Source: Taklimakanibacter sp050251035
GTDB lineage: Bacteria > Pseudomonadota > Alphaproteobacteria > Rhizobiales > Aestuariivirgaceae
Assembly (NCBI GenBank): GCA_050251035.1
Contig: JBFWNN010000001.1
Span: 62,001 to 126,000, forward strand
Direction: 5' to 3'
Length of the DNA: 64,000 nucleotides
Shown here: piece by piece, positions 26,050 to 35,388 of the stretch
Numbering within the stretch: position 1 is the first letter of the stretch
Layout: every line of letters starts with the position of its first letter
The notes under the pieces: generated by a model
Told to the model about the DNA's origin: nothing
What the model saw: only the letters and a program-made list of their open reading frames with translations
Database searches by the model: none
Program-made: the position numbers and the translations under genes

Positions 26050-27406
26050 ATCGTCGCTGTTCTGGCGGCTGGCCGGGCTGATCTCGGGCATCCTGCTCGG
26101 CGGCGCCGCGGTGCTCGCCTTCGCCGCGTCCAACTATGCGCAGACCGCCGCGGACGATGCCTATGACCGCGTCCTGTTCGGTGCCGCCCGCCAGATCAGC
26201 GAGACGCTCGCGGCCGAGAACGGCGTGGTCGAGGCCAACGTGCCGATGTCGGCGCTCGAGACACTGTCGATCTCGCGCACCGCGCGCATCTATTATCGCA
26301 TCGCCGCCACCCCGGCGGGTGAAGTCACCGGCTATCCGGATCTGCCCTTGCCGGCCGGCGCCGAGGCGGGCGGCGCCGGACCCTTCGTCGGCACGGCGCA
26401 GTTCAAGGGCAGTCCGATCAGGATCGCGGCGGTCGGACGCTATTTCGCCGAAGCCGGCGGCTGGGTGATGACCGTCGTCGGCCAGACGCTCGAAGCGCGC
26501 GCCGCGCTCGCCCGCGATCTTACACTCAAGGCCATGGTTCTGGTCGGCATCATGAGCTTCATCGCGCTTGCCGGCATGGTCGTGGCGATCCGGCTCGCCT
26601 TGCGGCCGCTGGCGGACATCGAGACCGCGCTCCTCAGCCGCCCGCCCAATGTGCTGACCCCGCTCGACGTCGCCGCCCCCGCCGAGATCGCGACGCTCAT
26701 CGCCGCGATCAACGGCTTCATGGAGCGTCTGGCGGGCCGGCTCGCGGCAATGCAGCGCTTCATCGCCGATTCGGCGCATCAGATACGCACTCCGCTGACG
26801 GCGCTTGCCGGACAGGTCGAGCTGCTGGCAGCCGAGACGAGCCCGGACAGGCGCAGCCATCACATGGAGCGGGTCAAGGCGCGCACCGCCGAGCTTGCGC
26901 GCCTCACCAACCAGCTGCTCAGCGACGCGATGATCAGCCACCGCGCCGAAGCCATGGGCCGGTCGGAGGTCGACGTGACGGCACTGGCGCGCGAGGCCTT
27001 GGCGAGCGCCGTGCCGGTCGCGCTCGATCGCGACATCACGGTGTCCTTCGATGCGCCGGCGGAGCCCGTCGTTATGCGCGGCGATGCGGTGAGCCTCAGA
27101 GAGGCGTTCAAGAATGTCATCGAGAACGCCATCCAGCACGGGGCGCGTTCGGTCCTGCGCGTCAGCCTGCGCCGGAGCGGAGCCGGGATCGAGATCGAAG
27201 TCTGCGATGATGGGCCGGGGATCCCAGCCGAGCTGTGGCCGCAAGCGACCGAACGGTTCTTTCGCGGCAAATCCGTCGGCACGGGGTCCGGCCTCGGCCT
27301 CGCCATCGCCAGGGAGGTTGCCGTCAGTCACGGCGGTGAGATTCAGTTCGCCGCGCAGAAGGGCATGTTCGCCGTGGTCTTCCGCTTCGCCGGAGCAGCG
27401 GCATGA
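26039..27406 (+). CDS. Sensor histidine kinase (TctE-like)
   Basis: A 455-residue membrane kinase. One helix at about 8-30 precedes a periplasmic 2CSK_N-type domain of about 130 residues with Y-D-R-V-L and L-S-I-S-R-T-A-R-I-Y-Y-R. The second helix is at about 162-184 and leads into a HAMP linker. HisKA has phospho-acceptor His about residue 246 in A-D-S-A-H-Q-I-R-T-P-L. The ATPase domain shows the N box E-N-A-I-Q-H-G-A, G1 D-D-G-P-G-I-P and G2 G-T-G-S-G-L-G-L-A. It overlaps the regulator by 11 bp and the binding-protein gene by 4 bp, so the three form one coupled unit. Confidence 0.93.
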   Translation: MRGKSSLFWRLAGLISGILLGGAAVLAFAASNYAQTAADDAYDRVLFGAARQISETLAAENGVVEANVPMSALETLSISRTARIYYRIAATPAGEVTGYPDLPLPAGAEAGGAGPFVGTAQFKGSPIRIAAVGRYFAEAGGWVMTVVGQTLEARAALARDLTLKAMVLVGIMSFIALAGMVVAIRLALRPLADIETALLSRPPNVLTPLDVAAPAEIATLIAAINGFMERLAGRLAAMQRFIADSAHQIRTPLTALAGQVELLAAETSPDRRSHHMERVKARTAELARLTNQLLSDAMISHRAEAMGRSEVDVTALAREALASAVPVALDRDITVSFDAPAEPVVMRGDAVSLREAFKNVIENAIQHGARSVLRVSLRRSGAGIEIEVCDDGPGIPAELWPQATERFFRGKSVGTGSGLGLAIAREVAVSHGGEIQFAAQKGMFAVVFRFAGAAA

Positions 27407-28476
27407 CCGGGCGCGGCCTTCCCCTGCTTGCCGCGATCCTCCTTACGGCGATGACCGGCCTCGCCTCGGGCAAGGAGAATTACCGCTTCCCCGCGGCAGG
27501 TCAGGAGACCGCCGTCCTCACCATCCACGCCGTCGCCGATCTCAGCGCCATAGAGCCGATGATCCGCGACTTCCAGAAGAGCCAGCCCGGCATAACCGTG
27601 GACTACACGGATTATCTCACCAACGAGCTCTATGACCTGCTGGCCGCGCAATGCGCCGCGGGCGAGACCATGGCCGACATCGTCATCTCTTCCTCGGTCG
27701 ATCACATCATCAAGCTCGCCAATGACGGCTGCGCCCAAGCCTATTCCTCGCTCAACACCAGCCGCATTCCGGATTGGGCGAAATGGCGCGACGAGGTCTT
27801 CGGCTTCACCTTCGAGCCGGCGGTGATCGTCTACAACCGGAACCTGGTCGCCGCTGCAGATGTCCCACGGACGCATCACGATCTGGTCGAGCTCTTGCGC
27901 GCCAAGCCCGATCTCTATGACGGAAAGATCGGCACTTATGACATCGAGCAATCGGGCATCGGCTATCTCTTTGCCTTCTTCGACACGCAGCAGTCCAACA
28001 TCTTCGGCCGGCTGCTCGAAAGCTTCGGACGCTCGCGCGCGATCCTGCGCTGCTGCACCGGCGAATTGCTGGCGCGCATAGAATCGGGTGAACTGCTGAT
28101 CGGCTACAATCTGCTGAGCTCCTATGCCTATGGCCGCTACAGAGCGGGGGCGCCGATCGGCATCGTCATGCCGCGCGACTATACGCTGGTGCTCAGCCGC
28201 ACCGCGATGATCCCCAGGACGGCGGAGCATGCCGATCTTGGCCGCAAATTCCTCGATTATGCGGTGTCGAGCCGCGGTCAGGCGGTGGCGGCGGAGGAGT
28301 CCTTCTTCTTCTCCTTCGACCGGCCGGTGCCGCCCGGCGTCGACGCGGTCGATCCAGGCTCGGGCTCCGGCGTCTACCGGCCGATCGTCATCGGTCCGGC
28401 CCTGCTCGCCACCCTCGACCAGCAGAATCGCCGCCGCTTCCTCAACGAGTGGAAGGCCTCGCTGCGGCGCGACTAG
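27403..28476 (+). CDS. Orphan ABC-type solute-binding protein
   Basis: A 357-residue periplasmic binding protein of the iron/phosphoglycerate type (AfuA/PgtC-like, SBP_bac family). Signal peptide to about residue 24. The domain starts V-L-T-I-H-A-V-A-D-L-S-A-I-E-P-M-I-R-D-F and has M-A-D-I-V-I-S-S-S-V-D. Four bases of its start overlap the kinase stop (ATGA), so it is cotranslated with a two-component pair. No ABC permease or ATPase lies nearby. It likely works as a periplasmic ligand receptor for the kinase, the role of PgtC in phosphoglycerate sensing, rather than in transport. An L-R-C-C-T-G segment holds adjacent Cys that could form a vicinal disulfide or bind metal. Confidence 0.88.
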   Translation: MTGRGLPLLAAILLTAMTGLASGKENYRFPAAGQETAVLTIHAVADLSAIEPMIRDFQKSQPGITVDYTDYLTNELYDLLAAQCAAGETMADIVISSSVDHIIKLANDGCAQAYSSLNTSRIPDWAKWRDEVFGFTFEPAVIVYNRNLVAAADVPRTHHDLVELLRAKPDLYDGKIGTYDIEQSGIGYLFAFFDTQQSNIFGRLLESFGRSRAILRCCTGELLARIESGELLIGYNLLSSYAYGRYRAGAPIGIVMPRDYTLVLSRTAMIPRTAEHADLGRKFLDYAVSSRGQAVAAEESFFFSFDRPVPPGVDAVDPGSGSGVYRPIVIGPALLATLDQQNRRRFLNEWKASLRRD

Positions 28477-28480
28477 CCAG

Positions 28481-29182
28481 CTATGTCGGCCCGCGTTCCT
28501 GCGCCTCGCCCGCCTCGGCGCGCGATTTGAGCCAGTAGCCTAAGGCCACGACGAAAGCGGCACCGATGATGGCGGCGACATAGACCATGTTGGAATGCGG
28601 CTCGAGGCCGAACCGGTCGGCGATCACGTGGTCGGTGGCGATCATCTCACCGGCGATCCAGCCGAGGAGTGCTGCGCCCGCCCAGACGATGAGCGGAAAT
28701 TTCTCGATCATCTTCATGATGATCTGCGAGCCCACCATGATGAGCGGAATGGACAAGGCGAGACCGAAGCCGAACAGCCACGGATCGCCTTTCGACACCG
28801 CGGCGATGGCCACGACATTGTCGAGGCTCATCACCGCATCGGCGATAGCGATGGTCCATACCGCCTTGTAGAGCTTGTCGGAGGAGGCGATGTTCTTCTC
28901 TTCCGCCTCTTCGCCCTTGGCGAGCTTCACCGCGATCCACAGGAGGAGAAGGCCACCCACGACCTTGAGAAAGGGAATGGCGAGGAGATGGGCGATGACC
29001 GCGGCGAAAATGATGCGCAGCAGAATGGCGACGGCGGCCCCCAGCACGATGCCCCATTTGCGCAGATGGGGCGGCAGCGAGCGGCAGGCGAGCGCGATGA
29101 CAACGGCATTGTCGCCCGACAGCAGGAGGTCGATCCAGATGATCTGAAGGATGGCGACGGAGCTGGCCAGCAAATAATCCAT
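28481..29182 (-). CDS. TerC-family membrane protein (YjbE-like)
   Basis: A 233-residue integral membrane protein with seven helices. The TerC signature appears twice: I-D-L-L-L-S-G-D-N-A-V-V-I-A-L-A (about 17-32) and A-D-A-V-M-S-L-D-N-V-V-A-I-A (about 114-127). The Asp and Asn of these repeats face each other in the membrane and are thought to move Mn2+ or Ca2+. The cytoplasmic loop G-E-E-A-E-E-K is acidic. Length matches YjbE, a manganese exporter. No yybP-ykoY riboswitch was seen in the short upstream gap. Confidence 0.9.
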   Translation of the reverse strand: MDYLLASSVAILQIIWIDLLLSGDNAVVIALACRSLPPHLRKWGIVLGAAVAILLRIIFAAVIAHLLAIPFLKVVGGLLLLWIAVKLAKGEEAEEKNIASSDKLYKAVWTIAIADAVMSLDNVVAIAAVSKGDPWLFGFGLALSIPLIMVGSQIIMKMIEKFPLIVWAGAALLGWIAGEMIATDHVIADRFGLEPHSNMVYVAAIIGAAFVVALGYWLKSRAEAGEAQERGPT

Positions 29183-29233
29183 GACCCTGCCGATATGAGC
29201 GAGTTTTTCTCAGATTCCAAGAGCAAATGGAGG

Positions 29234-30838
29234 TTAAGCGCGCCTTATCCGGAAATCCTTGAGGACGGCTTGCGCCGCATTGTGGCCGGGAGCGCCGGTG
29301 ACGCCGCCGCCGGGATGAGTTCCCGAGCCGCACATATAGAGACCCTCGAGAGGGGAGCGATAGTCGGCATGGCCCAGCATCGGGCGGGCGGCGAAGAGCT
29401 GGTCCAGCGTCAGGGCGCCGTGGAATATGTCGCCGCCGACGAGGCCGAAGGTACGCTCGAGATCGAGCGGCGAATTGATCTGCCGGGCGATCACGCTCCG
29501 GGCGAAGCCCGGCGCGTAGTCGTCCACCGTCCTGATCATCAGGTCGGCGACCTCGTCGCGGTGGTCGTCCCAGGAGGCGCCGTCAGGCAGCTCCGGCGCG
29601 ACGTGCTGGCAGAACAGGCTCGCCACATGGGCGCCCTTGGGCGCGAGTGAGGGATCGAGCGTCGAGGGAATGAGGACCTCGACGATGGGCTTGCGGCTCC
29701 AGCCGAATTCCCGGGCGTCATGATAAGCGCGGTCCATATAGGTGAGCGTCGGCGCAATGATGATGCCAGAGGCATGATGATCGCCGGTCTCGCGGCCGGG
29801 CAGGCAGGTGAAGGAGGGCAGCTCGGAAAGCGCCACATTCATGCGGAAGGTGCCGGAGCCGCATTTCCAGCGCCTGATGCGGGCAAGGAATTCCGCGGGC
29901 AGCGACGCTGCGGGCACGAGGCTGCCGAAGAGCAGCTTGGGATTGAGGTTGGAGACGACCGCCCTGGCGCGCAAGGCCCGCCCATCGGCGAGAACGACGC
30001 CCCGGGCCCGGCCGTTCTCGACAATGATCTCCTCGACACCAGCGCCGGTCTCGATCTCGACACCCTTGTCGCGGCAGGCCTTGGCCATGGCTTGGGTGAT
30101 GGCGCCCATGCCGCCCAGCGCGTGGCCCCATACGCCTTTCTTGCCGTTGACCTCGCCGAAGCAGTGATGCAGCTGGACATAGGCCGTGCCCGGCGTTTTC
30201 GGGCTGGCAAAGGCGCCGACGATCGAATCGAAGCCGAAGACGGCCTTCACACTGTCCGATTCGAACCAGCCATCGAGAAAATCGGCCGCCGACTGGGTGA
30301 AGAGATCGTAGAGCATGCGCTTGCGTTCGAGCGGCAGGCGGCCGAGCCGGCGCGCCAGCGCGCCTGCCTTGACGAGCTCCGGCAGGCCCTGGATCAATCC
30401 GCCGTCGATGAGATTGGGCGGAGCCTTCAGCACCAGGTCGCGCAGCACGTCGGCGATGGCGTCGATCTCGTCGGAATATTTCGGATAGGCGGCGGCATCA
30501 TGCGCGGAAAACTTGGCGATCTCGGCCTGCGTGCGGCCAGGCCCGGTCAGCAGATAGCGGCCGTCGGGCTGCGGCAGAAAGTTCGCCGCGCGCCGCTCGA
30601 CGACAGTCAATCCGTGGGCGGACAGATTCATGTCGGCGATCACCTTCGGATTGAGCAGACTCACCGTATAGGCGGCGACGGAATTCCTGAAGCCGGGATG
30701 GAATTCTTCCGTGACGGCGGCGCCACCTACAACCGGGCGCCTTTCCACGATCTTGACTTTCAGCCCTCGAGCGGCGAGGTAGAATGCGCAAACCAAGCCG
30801 TTATGTCCCGCGCCGACAATGAGAATATCGCTCGTCAT
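29234..30838 (-). CDS. Phytoene-dehydrogenase-like FAD oxidoreductase
   Basis: A 534-residue NAD(P)/FAD-dependent oxidoreductase of the CrtI/PYROXD2 group. The N-terminal dinucleotide fold is I-L-I-V-G-A-G-H-N-G-L-V-C-A-F-Y-L-A followed by acidic V-E-R-R and G-G-A-A-V-T-E-E-F-H-P-G-F. The C-terminal block L-Y-M-C-G-S-G-T-H-P-G-G-G-V-T-G-A-P-G-H-N-A-A is the conserved FAD-binding end. No carotenoid genes are near, so a carotenoid role is unlikely. Members of this group without neighbours have no known substrate. It stands alone after terC. Confidence 0.88.
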   Translation of the reverse strand: MTSDILIVGAGHNGLVCAFYLAARGLKVKIVERRPVVGGAAVTEEFHPGFRNSVAAYTVSLLNPKVIADMNLSAHGLTVVERRAANFLPQPDGRYLLTGPGRTQAEIAKFSAHDAAAYPKYSDEIDAIADVLRDLVLKAPPNLIDGGLIQGLPELVKAGALARRLGRLPLERKRMLYDLFTQSAADFLDGWFESDSVKAVFGFDSIVGAFASPKTPGTAYVQLHHCFGEVNGKKGVWGHALGGMGAITQAMAKACRDKGVEIETGAGVEEIIVENGRARGVVLADGRALRARAVVSNLNPKLLFGSLVPAASLPAEFLARIRRWKCGSGTFRMNVALSELPSFTCLPGRETGDHHASGIIIAPTLTYMDRAYHDAREFGWSRKPIVEVLIPSTLDPSLAPKGAHVASLFCQHVAPELPDGASWDDHRDEVADLMIRTVDDYAPGFARSVIARQINSPLDLERTFGLVGGDIFHGALTLDQLFAARPMLGHADYRSPLEGLYMCGSGTHPGGGVTGAPGHNAAQAVLKDFRIRRA

Positions 30839-30958
30839 CCATCAATCTCCCGTTCCTGACTTCTGCCTCGCGTCCTCGCGCCGCGTCAATGGTGGGTCGC
30901 ATTAGGGACACAATCGGCGCTAGGATTCGGCCAGCCTTCAGAGAAAAAGGGAATTATA

Positions 30959-31435
30959 ATGCGTAAGCTCGCTTTGGCCGCCGCTGTCGTGGCAGCGCTC
31001 GGCCTCTCCGCTCCGGCGGCAGACGCGAAAACAGGGGTCAAGATCGGGGTGCTGACCTGCTCGGTCGAGGGGGGTGTCGGTCTCATTCTGGTGTCGTCCA
31101 AGAAGGTCAATTGCGTCTACCAGCCCTCGGGCGGCGGCCGAGTCGAGCGCTATGAGGGGCGAATCCGCAAGCTGGGCGTGGATATCGGGGTCACCAATCA
31201 GACGATCCTGGCCTGGGCCGTGTTCGCGCCAGGCAAGACCAAGCGCGGCGCGCTCGAGGGGACCTATGTCGGAGCGACGGCCGAAGCCACGATCGTGGCG
31301 GGACTCGGCGCCAATGTCCTCATCGGCGGTTTCAAGAAAACCATTTCTCTACAGCCGCTTAGCGTCCAAGTCCAAACCGGTCTCAATATCGCGGCCGGCG
31401 TCGCCGGCCTCTACCTGGACTTTGTGCGCCGTTAA
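30959..31435 (+). CDS. DUF992 secreted protein
   Basis: A 158-residue exported protein of the DUF992 family, common in Hyphomicrobiales. The signal peptide ends at A-P-A-A-D-A. The domain opens with K-I-G-V-L-T-C-S-V-E-G-G-V-G-L-I-L and C-V-Y-Q-P-S-G-G-G-R-V-E-R-Y-E-G; the two Cys are likely paired. Middle and end are glycine-rich strands (G-T-Y-V-G-A-T-A-E-A; L-S-V-Q-V-Q-T-G-L-N), as in a small beta-barrel related to lipid-binding outer-membrane proteins. Function not established. GAGAAAAAGGGAA precedes the ATG. Confidence 0.88.
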   Translation: MRKLALAAAVVAALGLSAPAADAKTGVKIGVLTCSVEGGVGLILVSSKKVNCVYQPSGGGRVERYEGRIRKLGVDIGVTNQTILAWAVFAPGKTKRGALEGTYVGATAEATIVAGLGANVLIGGFKKTISLQPLSVQVQTGLNIAAGVAGLYLDFVRR

Positions 31436-31810
31436 CTCGTTTTCCCAGCGTCAGGCTGTTAATCCTCCGCGAGCCGGTTCGGGTCGCGCGTCCCATCGAT
31501 GCGCGATGTGATTGTGCTCGTTCGGATTCACACATCGTCGATGATGCTACGCTGGGGGACCGCGGACGATCGCCGGGAGTGATGGCAAATCCGTCGCGCA
31601 ACCGGGATCGTTCCGCTTCGGATCGACGCAAGAACGCTGCGTTCTCATCGAGATGTCCATATCCGGGACAACGTGGGGACTGCGATTGCCACTTGTCACG
31701 ACCACAAAACGGCGCAAGCATAGGCGCCTGAGGATCCGCCCCGACGGGGTTTCCTCGCGACAGACGGGCGGTCCCGGACGGCATTGGTGCAGTCAAAAGG
31801 GAGGTCCCAA
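31436..31810. other. Intergenic region, 375 bp
   Basis: Gap between the DUF992 gene and the EF-G-like gene. I see no convincing gene. Minus-strand open frame 31383-31856 crosses it but lacks protein-like features and runs into the start of the next gene. A strong ribosome site (GGGAGGT) ends the region just before 31811. The upstream part shows scattered short palindromes only. Confidence 0.5.
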
Positions 31811-33868
31811 ATGAGCGCAAATGGCAGAGAACGTCAGGGTCCCAGGTGCATCGCACTCGTGGGGCCCTATCTGAGCGGCAAGACCACGCTTCTCGAAGCC
31901 ATCCTGTTCCGTCTCGGCGCCATTCCGCGCCAGGGCAAGGTCGCCGACAAGACGACCATCGGTGACGCCGCCCCCGAGGCCAGAGCGCATGGCATGAGCG
32001 TCGAGCTCAATGCCGCCACTGTCCAGTTCATGGAGGAGAGCTTTACCTTCATCGATTGCCCGGGCTCGATCGAGTTCGGCCAGGAAGCGCGCGCCGCGCT
32101 CGCCGGCTGCGACGCCGCGGTCGTCGTCTGCGAGCCCGACGACAAGAAAATGCCGGCGCTGCAATTGATCCTCAAGCAGCTCGACGACCTCAAGATTCCC
32201 CGCTTCATCTTCCTCAACAAGATCGACCGCAGCGAGGGGCGGCTGCGCGACGTGTTGAACTATATGCAGCCGGCCAGCGCGACACCGCTGCTGCTGCGCC
32301 AGATTCCGATCTGGAAGGACGAGATCGTGCGCGGCTTCGTCGATCTGGCCCTCGAGCGTGCCTTCGTCTATCGCGAGCACGCGCCGAGCGAGGTCGTCGA
32401 CATGCCCACCGACATGCTCGACCTGGAGAAGGAAGCGCGCTTCGCCATGCTCGAAAAGCTCGCCGACTATGACGACGAGCTGATGGAGCAGCTGCTTTCC
32501 GACATCGAGCCGCCGCGCGACCGCGTGTTCGGCGACCTGAGCCGCGATCTGGCCGAAGGGCTGGTCACGCCGGTGCTGTTCGGCTCGGCCGAGAACGGCA
32601 ACGGCATCTTCCGGCTGATGAAGGCATTGCGGCACGAGGCGCCGGGTGTCGGTGCGACCACCAAGCGACTCGGGCTCGCCGGCGCCAATGGCGGGGCCGT
32701 CCTGCAGATTCTCAAGACCTTCCATACGCCGCATGGCGGCAAGCTCTCGCTGTCGCGCGTGCTCTCCGGCGTCATCGCCGACGGCGCCACGGTCCATGGC
32801 GGCAAGGGCCAGGATGCGCGCATCGCCGGCATGTTCACTCTGATGGGCTCGACGCCGCAGAAGATCGGCAAGGCCGAGACCGGCGAGACGGTGGCCCTCG
32901 GCAAGCTCGACGGCATGGCGACGGGCGAGACGATCGCCACCGCCAAGGGCGTGACGACGCAATTGCTCAAGCTCGAAATCGCGCCCGGCGTCTACGGCCT
33001 CGCCATCTCCGTCGCCGACCGCAAGGACGAGGTGAAGCTGACGAGCGCCATCGCCAAGCTCGTCGAGGAGGATCCTTCGCTGTCGCTCGAGCAGAACCCG
33101 AGCACGCATGAAATGGTTCTGTGGGGGCAGGGGGAGATGCATCTGCGCGTCGCGCTGGAGCGGCTGATGGGCAAATTCGGCGTCCAGGCCCATGCGCGGC
33201 CGCGGCGTATCGACTATCGCGAAACCATCCGCAAATCGGTGCAGATCCGCGGCCGTCACAAGAAGCAGTCGGGCGGGCACGGGCAATTCGGCGACATCGT
33301 CGTCGAGATCAAGCCGCTGGCACGGGGCTCAGGCTTCACCTTCACCGACACGATCACCGGCGGCGTGGTGCCGAAGCAGTATATCCCCGCGGTCGAGACC
33401 GGCATCCGCGACTGGATGGGACAGGGACCCCTGGGCTTCCCGGTGGTGGACTTCACCGTCAACCTCTCGGACGGCTCCTATCACGATGTCGATTCCTCCG
33501 AAATGGCGTTCAAGACGGCGGCGCGCATCGCCATGAGCGACGGCATGCCGCAATGCTCGCCGGTGCTGCTCGAGCCCGTCGTCGCGGTCGAGTTGCATGT
33601 GCCGAACGATGCGACCTCCAAGGTCAACCAGATCGTCTCGGGCCATCGCGGCCAGCTTCTGGGCTTCGACGGCCGCGAAGGCTGGCCGGGCTGGGACACG
33701 GTCAAGGCGCATATGCCGGAAAGCGAGATCGGCTCGCTCATCATCGAGCTCAGATCGGCGACGGCCGGCGTCGGCACCTTCGTGTTCAAGCATGATCACA
33801 TGTCGGAACTCACCGGCCGGCTCGCCGACCAGGTGGTGACCAACCGCAAGGCGACGCTCGCGGCATGA
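31811..33868 (+). CDS. EF-G-like translational GTPase
   Basis: A 685-residue GTPase related to elongation factor G (EF-G-like/FusA2 type). ATG at 31811 has GGGAGGT 5 bases upstream. G1 is G-P-Y-L-S-G-K-T-T, G3 is D-C-P-G-S instead of the usual D-T-P-G-H, and G4 is N-K-I-D. The catalytic His after G3 is Ser here, so GTP hydrolysis must differ from true EF-G. Domain II follows at about 300-400. Domain IV shows K-Q-S-G-G-H-G-Q-F-G-D and the C-terminal EF-G domain V ends the protein. It is not next to ribosomal genes, so it is a paralogue rather than the essential fusA. The family role is unknown. Confidence 0.92.
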   Translation: MSANGRERQGPRCIALVGPYLSGKTTLLEAILFRLGAIPRQGKVADKTTIGDAAPEARAHGMSVELNAATVQFMEESFTFIDCPGSIEFGQEARAALAGCDAAVVVCEPDDKKMPALQLILKQLDDLKIPRFIFLNKIDRSEGRLRDVLNYMQPASATPLLLRQIPIWKDEIVRGFVDLALERAFVYREHAPSEVVDMPTDMLDLEKEARFAMLEKLADYDDELMEQLLSDIEPPRDRVFGDLSRDLAEGLVTPVLFGSAENGNGIFRLMKALRHEAPGVGATTKRLGLAGANGGAVLQILKTFHTPHGGKLSLSRVLSGVIADGATVHGGKGQDARIAGMFTLMGSTPQKIGKAETGETVALGKLDGMATGETIATAKGVTTQLLKLEIAPGVYGLAISVADRKDEVKLTSAIAKLVEEDPSLSLEQNPSTHEMVLWGQGEMHLRVALERLMGKFGVQAHARPRRIDYRETIRKSVQIRGRHKKQSGGHGQFGDIVVEIKPLARGSGFTFTDTITGGVVPKQYIPAVETGIRDWMGQGPLGFPVVDFTVNLSDGSYHDVDSSEMAFKTAARIAMSDGMPQCSPVLLEPVVAVELHVPNDATSKVNQIVSGHRGQLLGFDGREGWPGWDTVKAHMPESEIGSLIIELRSATAGVGTFVFKHDHMSELTGRLADQVVTNRKATLAA

Positions 33869-33875
33869 CGACAGC

Positions 33876-33912
33876 GCCCCGTCTGCCGAACGCGACGCGC
33901 GGCAGACGGGGC
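33876..33912 (+). terminator. Strong 13-bp hairpin after the EF-G-like gene
   Basis: GCCCCGTCTGCCG (33876-33888) pairs exactly with CGGCAGACGGGGC (33900-33912) around an 11-nt loop, 8 bases after the stop. It lies between convergent genes (mgtE ends at 33944), so it may serve both. No T-run. Confidence 0.65.
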
Positions 33913-33943
33913 GGCCATCTTGCCGTTCAGGATGGGCGCTGGC

Positions 33944-35119
33944 CTAAAGTACCAGCAAGGTTGCCAACCCCAGCATCAGCCCCATGCCGGCGATATCGGT
34001 GCCGGTGGTGAGAAAGATGCTCGACGCGGTTGCCGGATCCGCGCCGAACCGCTTCAGGATCAGTGGCACCAGCACACCGAAAACACCCGAGGCCATGCAG
34101 GCGCCGGTCATGGCCAGCAAGATTACGAGGCCCAGCATGAGCGCTTCGCTGCCGCTGCTGCCGCCGGAGGTCCAGTACATCGCGAGGCCGGCGACGATGC
34201 CCGTCAATATACCGTTCATCGCCCCCAGGATGAGCTCCTTGGCGATCAGCTTGCGCACTGGATAACTGTTCATATCCCCAAGCGTCATGCCGCGCAGCGT
34301 GATGGCCAGCGCCTGGCATCCGGTGTTGCCGGTCTGACCGGCAAGAATCGGCAGGAAGGCCGCCAGCGCCACGATCTGGGTGATGGTGCCTTCGAACAGG
34401 CTGACCACGGCGCCCGCCAGGAAGGCGGTCAACAGGTTCACCTGCAGCCAGGGATGGCGCATCTTGAAGGCCGGCCAGATTCCCGTGTACAGGCGCTCCT
34501 CCTTGTCCACACCGACCATCTGGCCCGACTGCGCGCTGATCTCGATCGCCTGGCGCTCGAACAGGCGCCAGCCGCGCACCACGCCAATGACATGCCGGTC
34601 CTGGTCCACGACGGGGTACACCGGATAGTGTCGATGGATCGCCGCCTTGACGGCTTCGGCCAGGTCCATGTCGGTCGTCAGCGCAAACGGCTCGGGCAAC
34701 ATCACCTCGGCCAGCGTCTGATCAGGCTTCGCCAGGATCAGATCGCGAATCACGGTCAGGCCGATGAGCTTGTCCTCCGCATCCGTGACATAGAGATAGG
34801 TGATCTGGTGCGGCGTCTCGTGATTTCGCAGATAGGCGATCGCCTCCGCGACGGTGGTGGTCTGCGGCAGCACGGCCAAAGCGGGGTCCATCATCTCGCC
34901 GACCGTATTCTCGATAACCTCGGTCAAAGCCGCCGAGGTCTGCAACTGCACTTCGGACGGCAGATAGGCCTTGATGCGCTCGACCATCGCCGGCGGCAAT
35001 TCCGCCAGGACCGCGGCGATGCGCTCGGGTGTTTCCTTGGCCAGCATTTGGGCCGCGTCCATGGGCACGCGCGCCCGGGCCGCTCGCACCAAGCTGGCAA
35101 TGTCGTCAGGCTTGTCCAT
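33944..35119 (-). CDS. mgtE: Magnesium transporter MgtE
   Basis: A 391-residue MgtE channel for Mg2+. The ATG at 35119 follows CGGGG by 6 bases and is preferred to a TTG at 35143. The N-domain is shorter than usual: about 90 residues rather than 130. Two CBS domains follow (about 95-215; I-T-Y-L-Y-V-T-D, and H-R-H-Y-P-V-Y-P-V-V-D). They gate the pore by binding Mg2+. The five-helix pore has L-P-I-L-A-G-Q-T-G-N-T-G-C-Q-A-L-A (about 290-306) and T-D-I-A-G-M-G at the end. A plug-helix and M-R-H-P-W-L-Q-V-N-L-L precede the first helix. No Mg2+ riboswitch was seen in the 270 bp upstream. Confidence 0.92.
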   Translation of the reverse strand: MDKPDDIASLVRAARARVPMDAAQMLAKETPERIAAVLAELPPAMVERIKAYLPSEVQLQTSAALTEVIENTVGEMMDPALAVLPQTTTVAEAIAYLRNHETPHQITYLYVTDAEDKLIGLTVIRDLILAKPDQTLAEVMLPEPFALTTDMDLAEAVKAAIHRHYPVYPVVDQDRHVIGVVRGWRLFERQAIEISAQSGQMVGVDKEERLYTGIWPAFKMRHPWLQVNLLTAFLAGAVVSLFEGTITQIVALAAFLPILAGQTGNTGCQALAITLRGMTLGDMNSYPVRKLIAKELILGAMNGILTGIVAGLAMYWTSGGSSGSEALMLGLVILLAMTGACMASGVFGVLVPLILKRFGADPATASSIFLTTGTDIAGMGLMLGLATLLVL

Positions 35120-35388
35120 CGAATTCCCCGAATTCCCAGCCAAATCCCTGGCTGTACTGGCTTGATCGCTCGCCTCATGCCGAAGCTACCCGAACCCTAT
35201 GAGCGATCCCAGACTTTGGCTAGCTTTCCAGGCTTTACTTGGGCCAGCGGGTCGCGAAGGACCGGAACCCGCAAGCCTGGATGGAGACGGCCGAATCGCC
35301 GGACCTTGCTCCAAGAGACGGATTATATTGCGCAATTTGTGCGTATAGGGCAGATAGTTGCGCTAGGTCAAAAGCTGGGAATCATCGG

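Noticed and set aside
31383..31856. 157-residue minus-strand open frame in the intergenic region
   Set aside because: It overlaps the ends of two real genes and has no protein-like pattern.
31793..33286. 497-residue minus-strand open frame opposite the EF-G-like gene
   Set aside because: No recognisable domain; the plus strand has full EF-G motifs.
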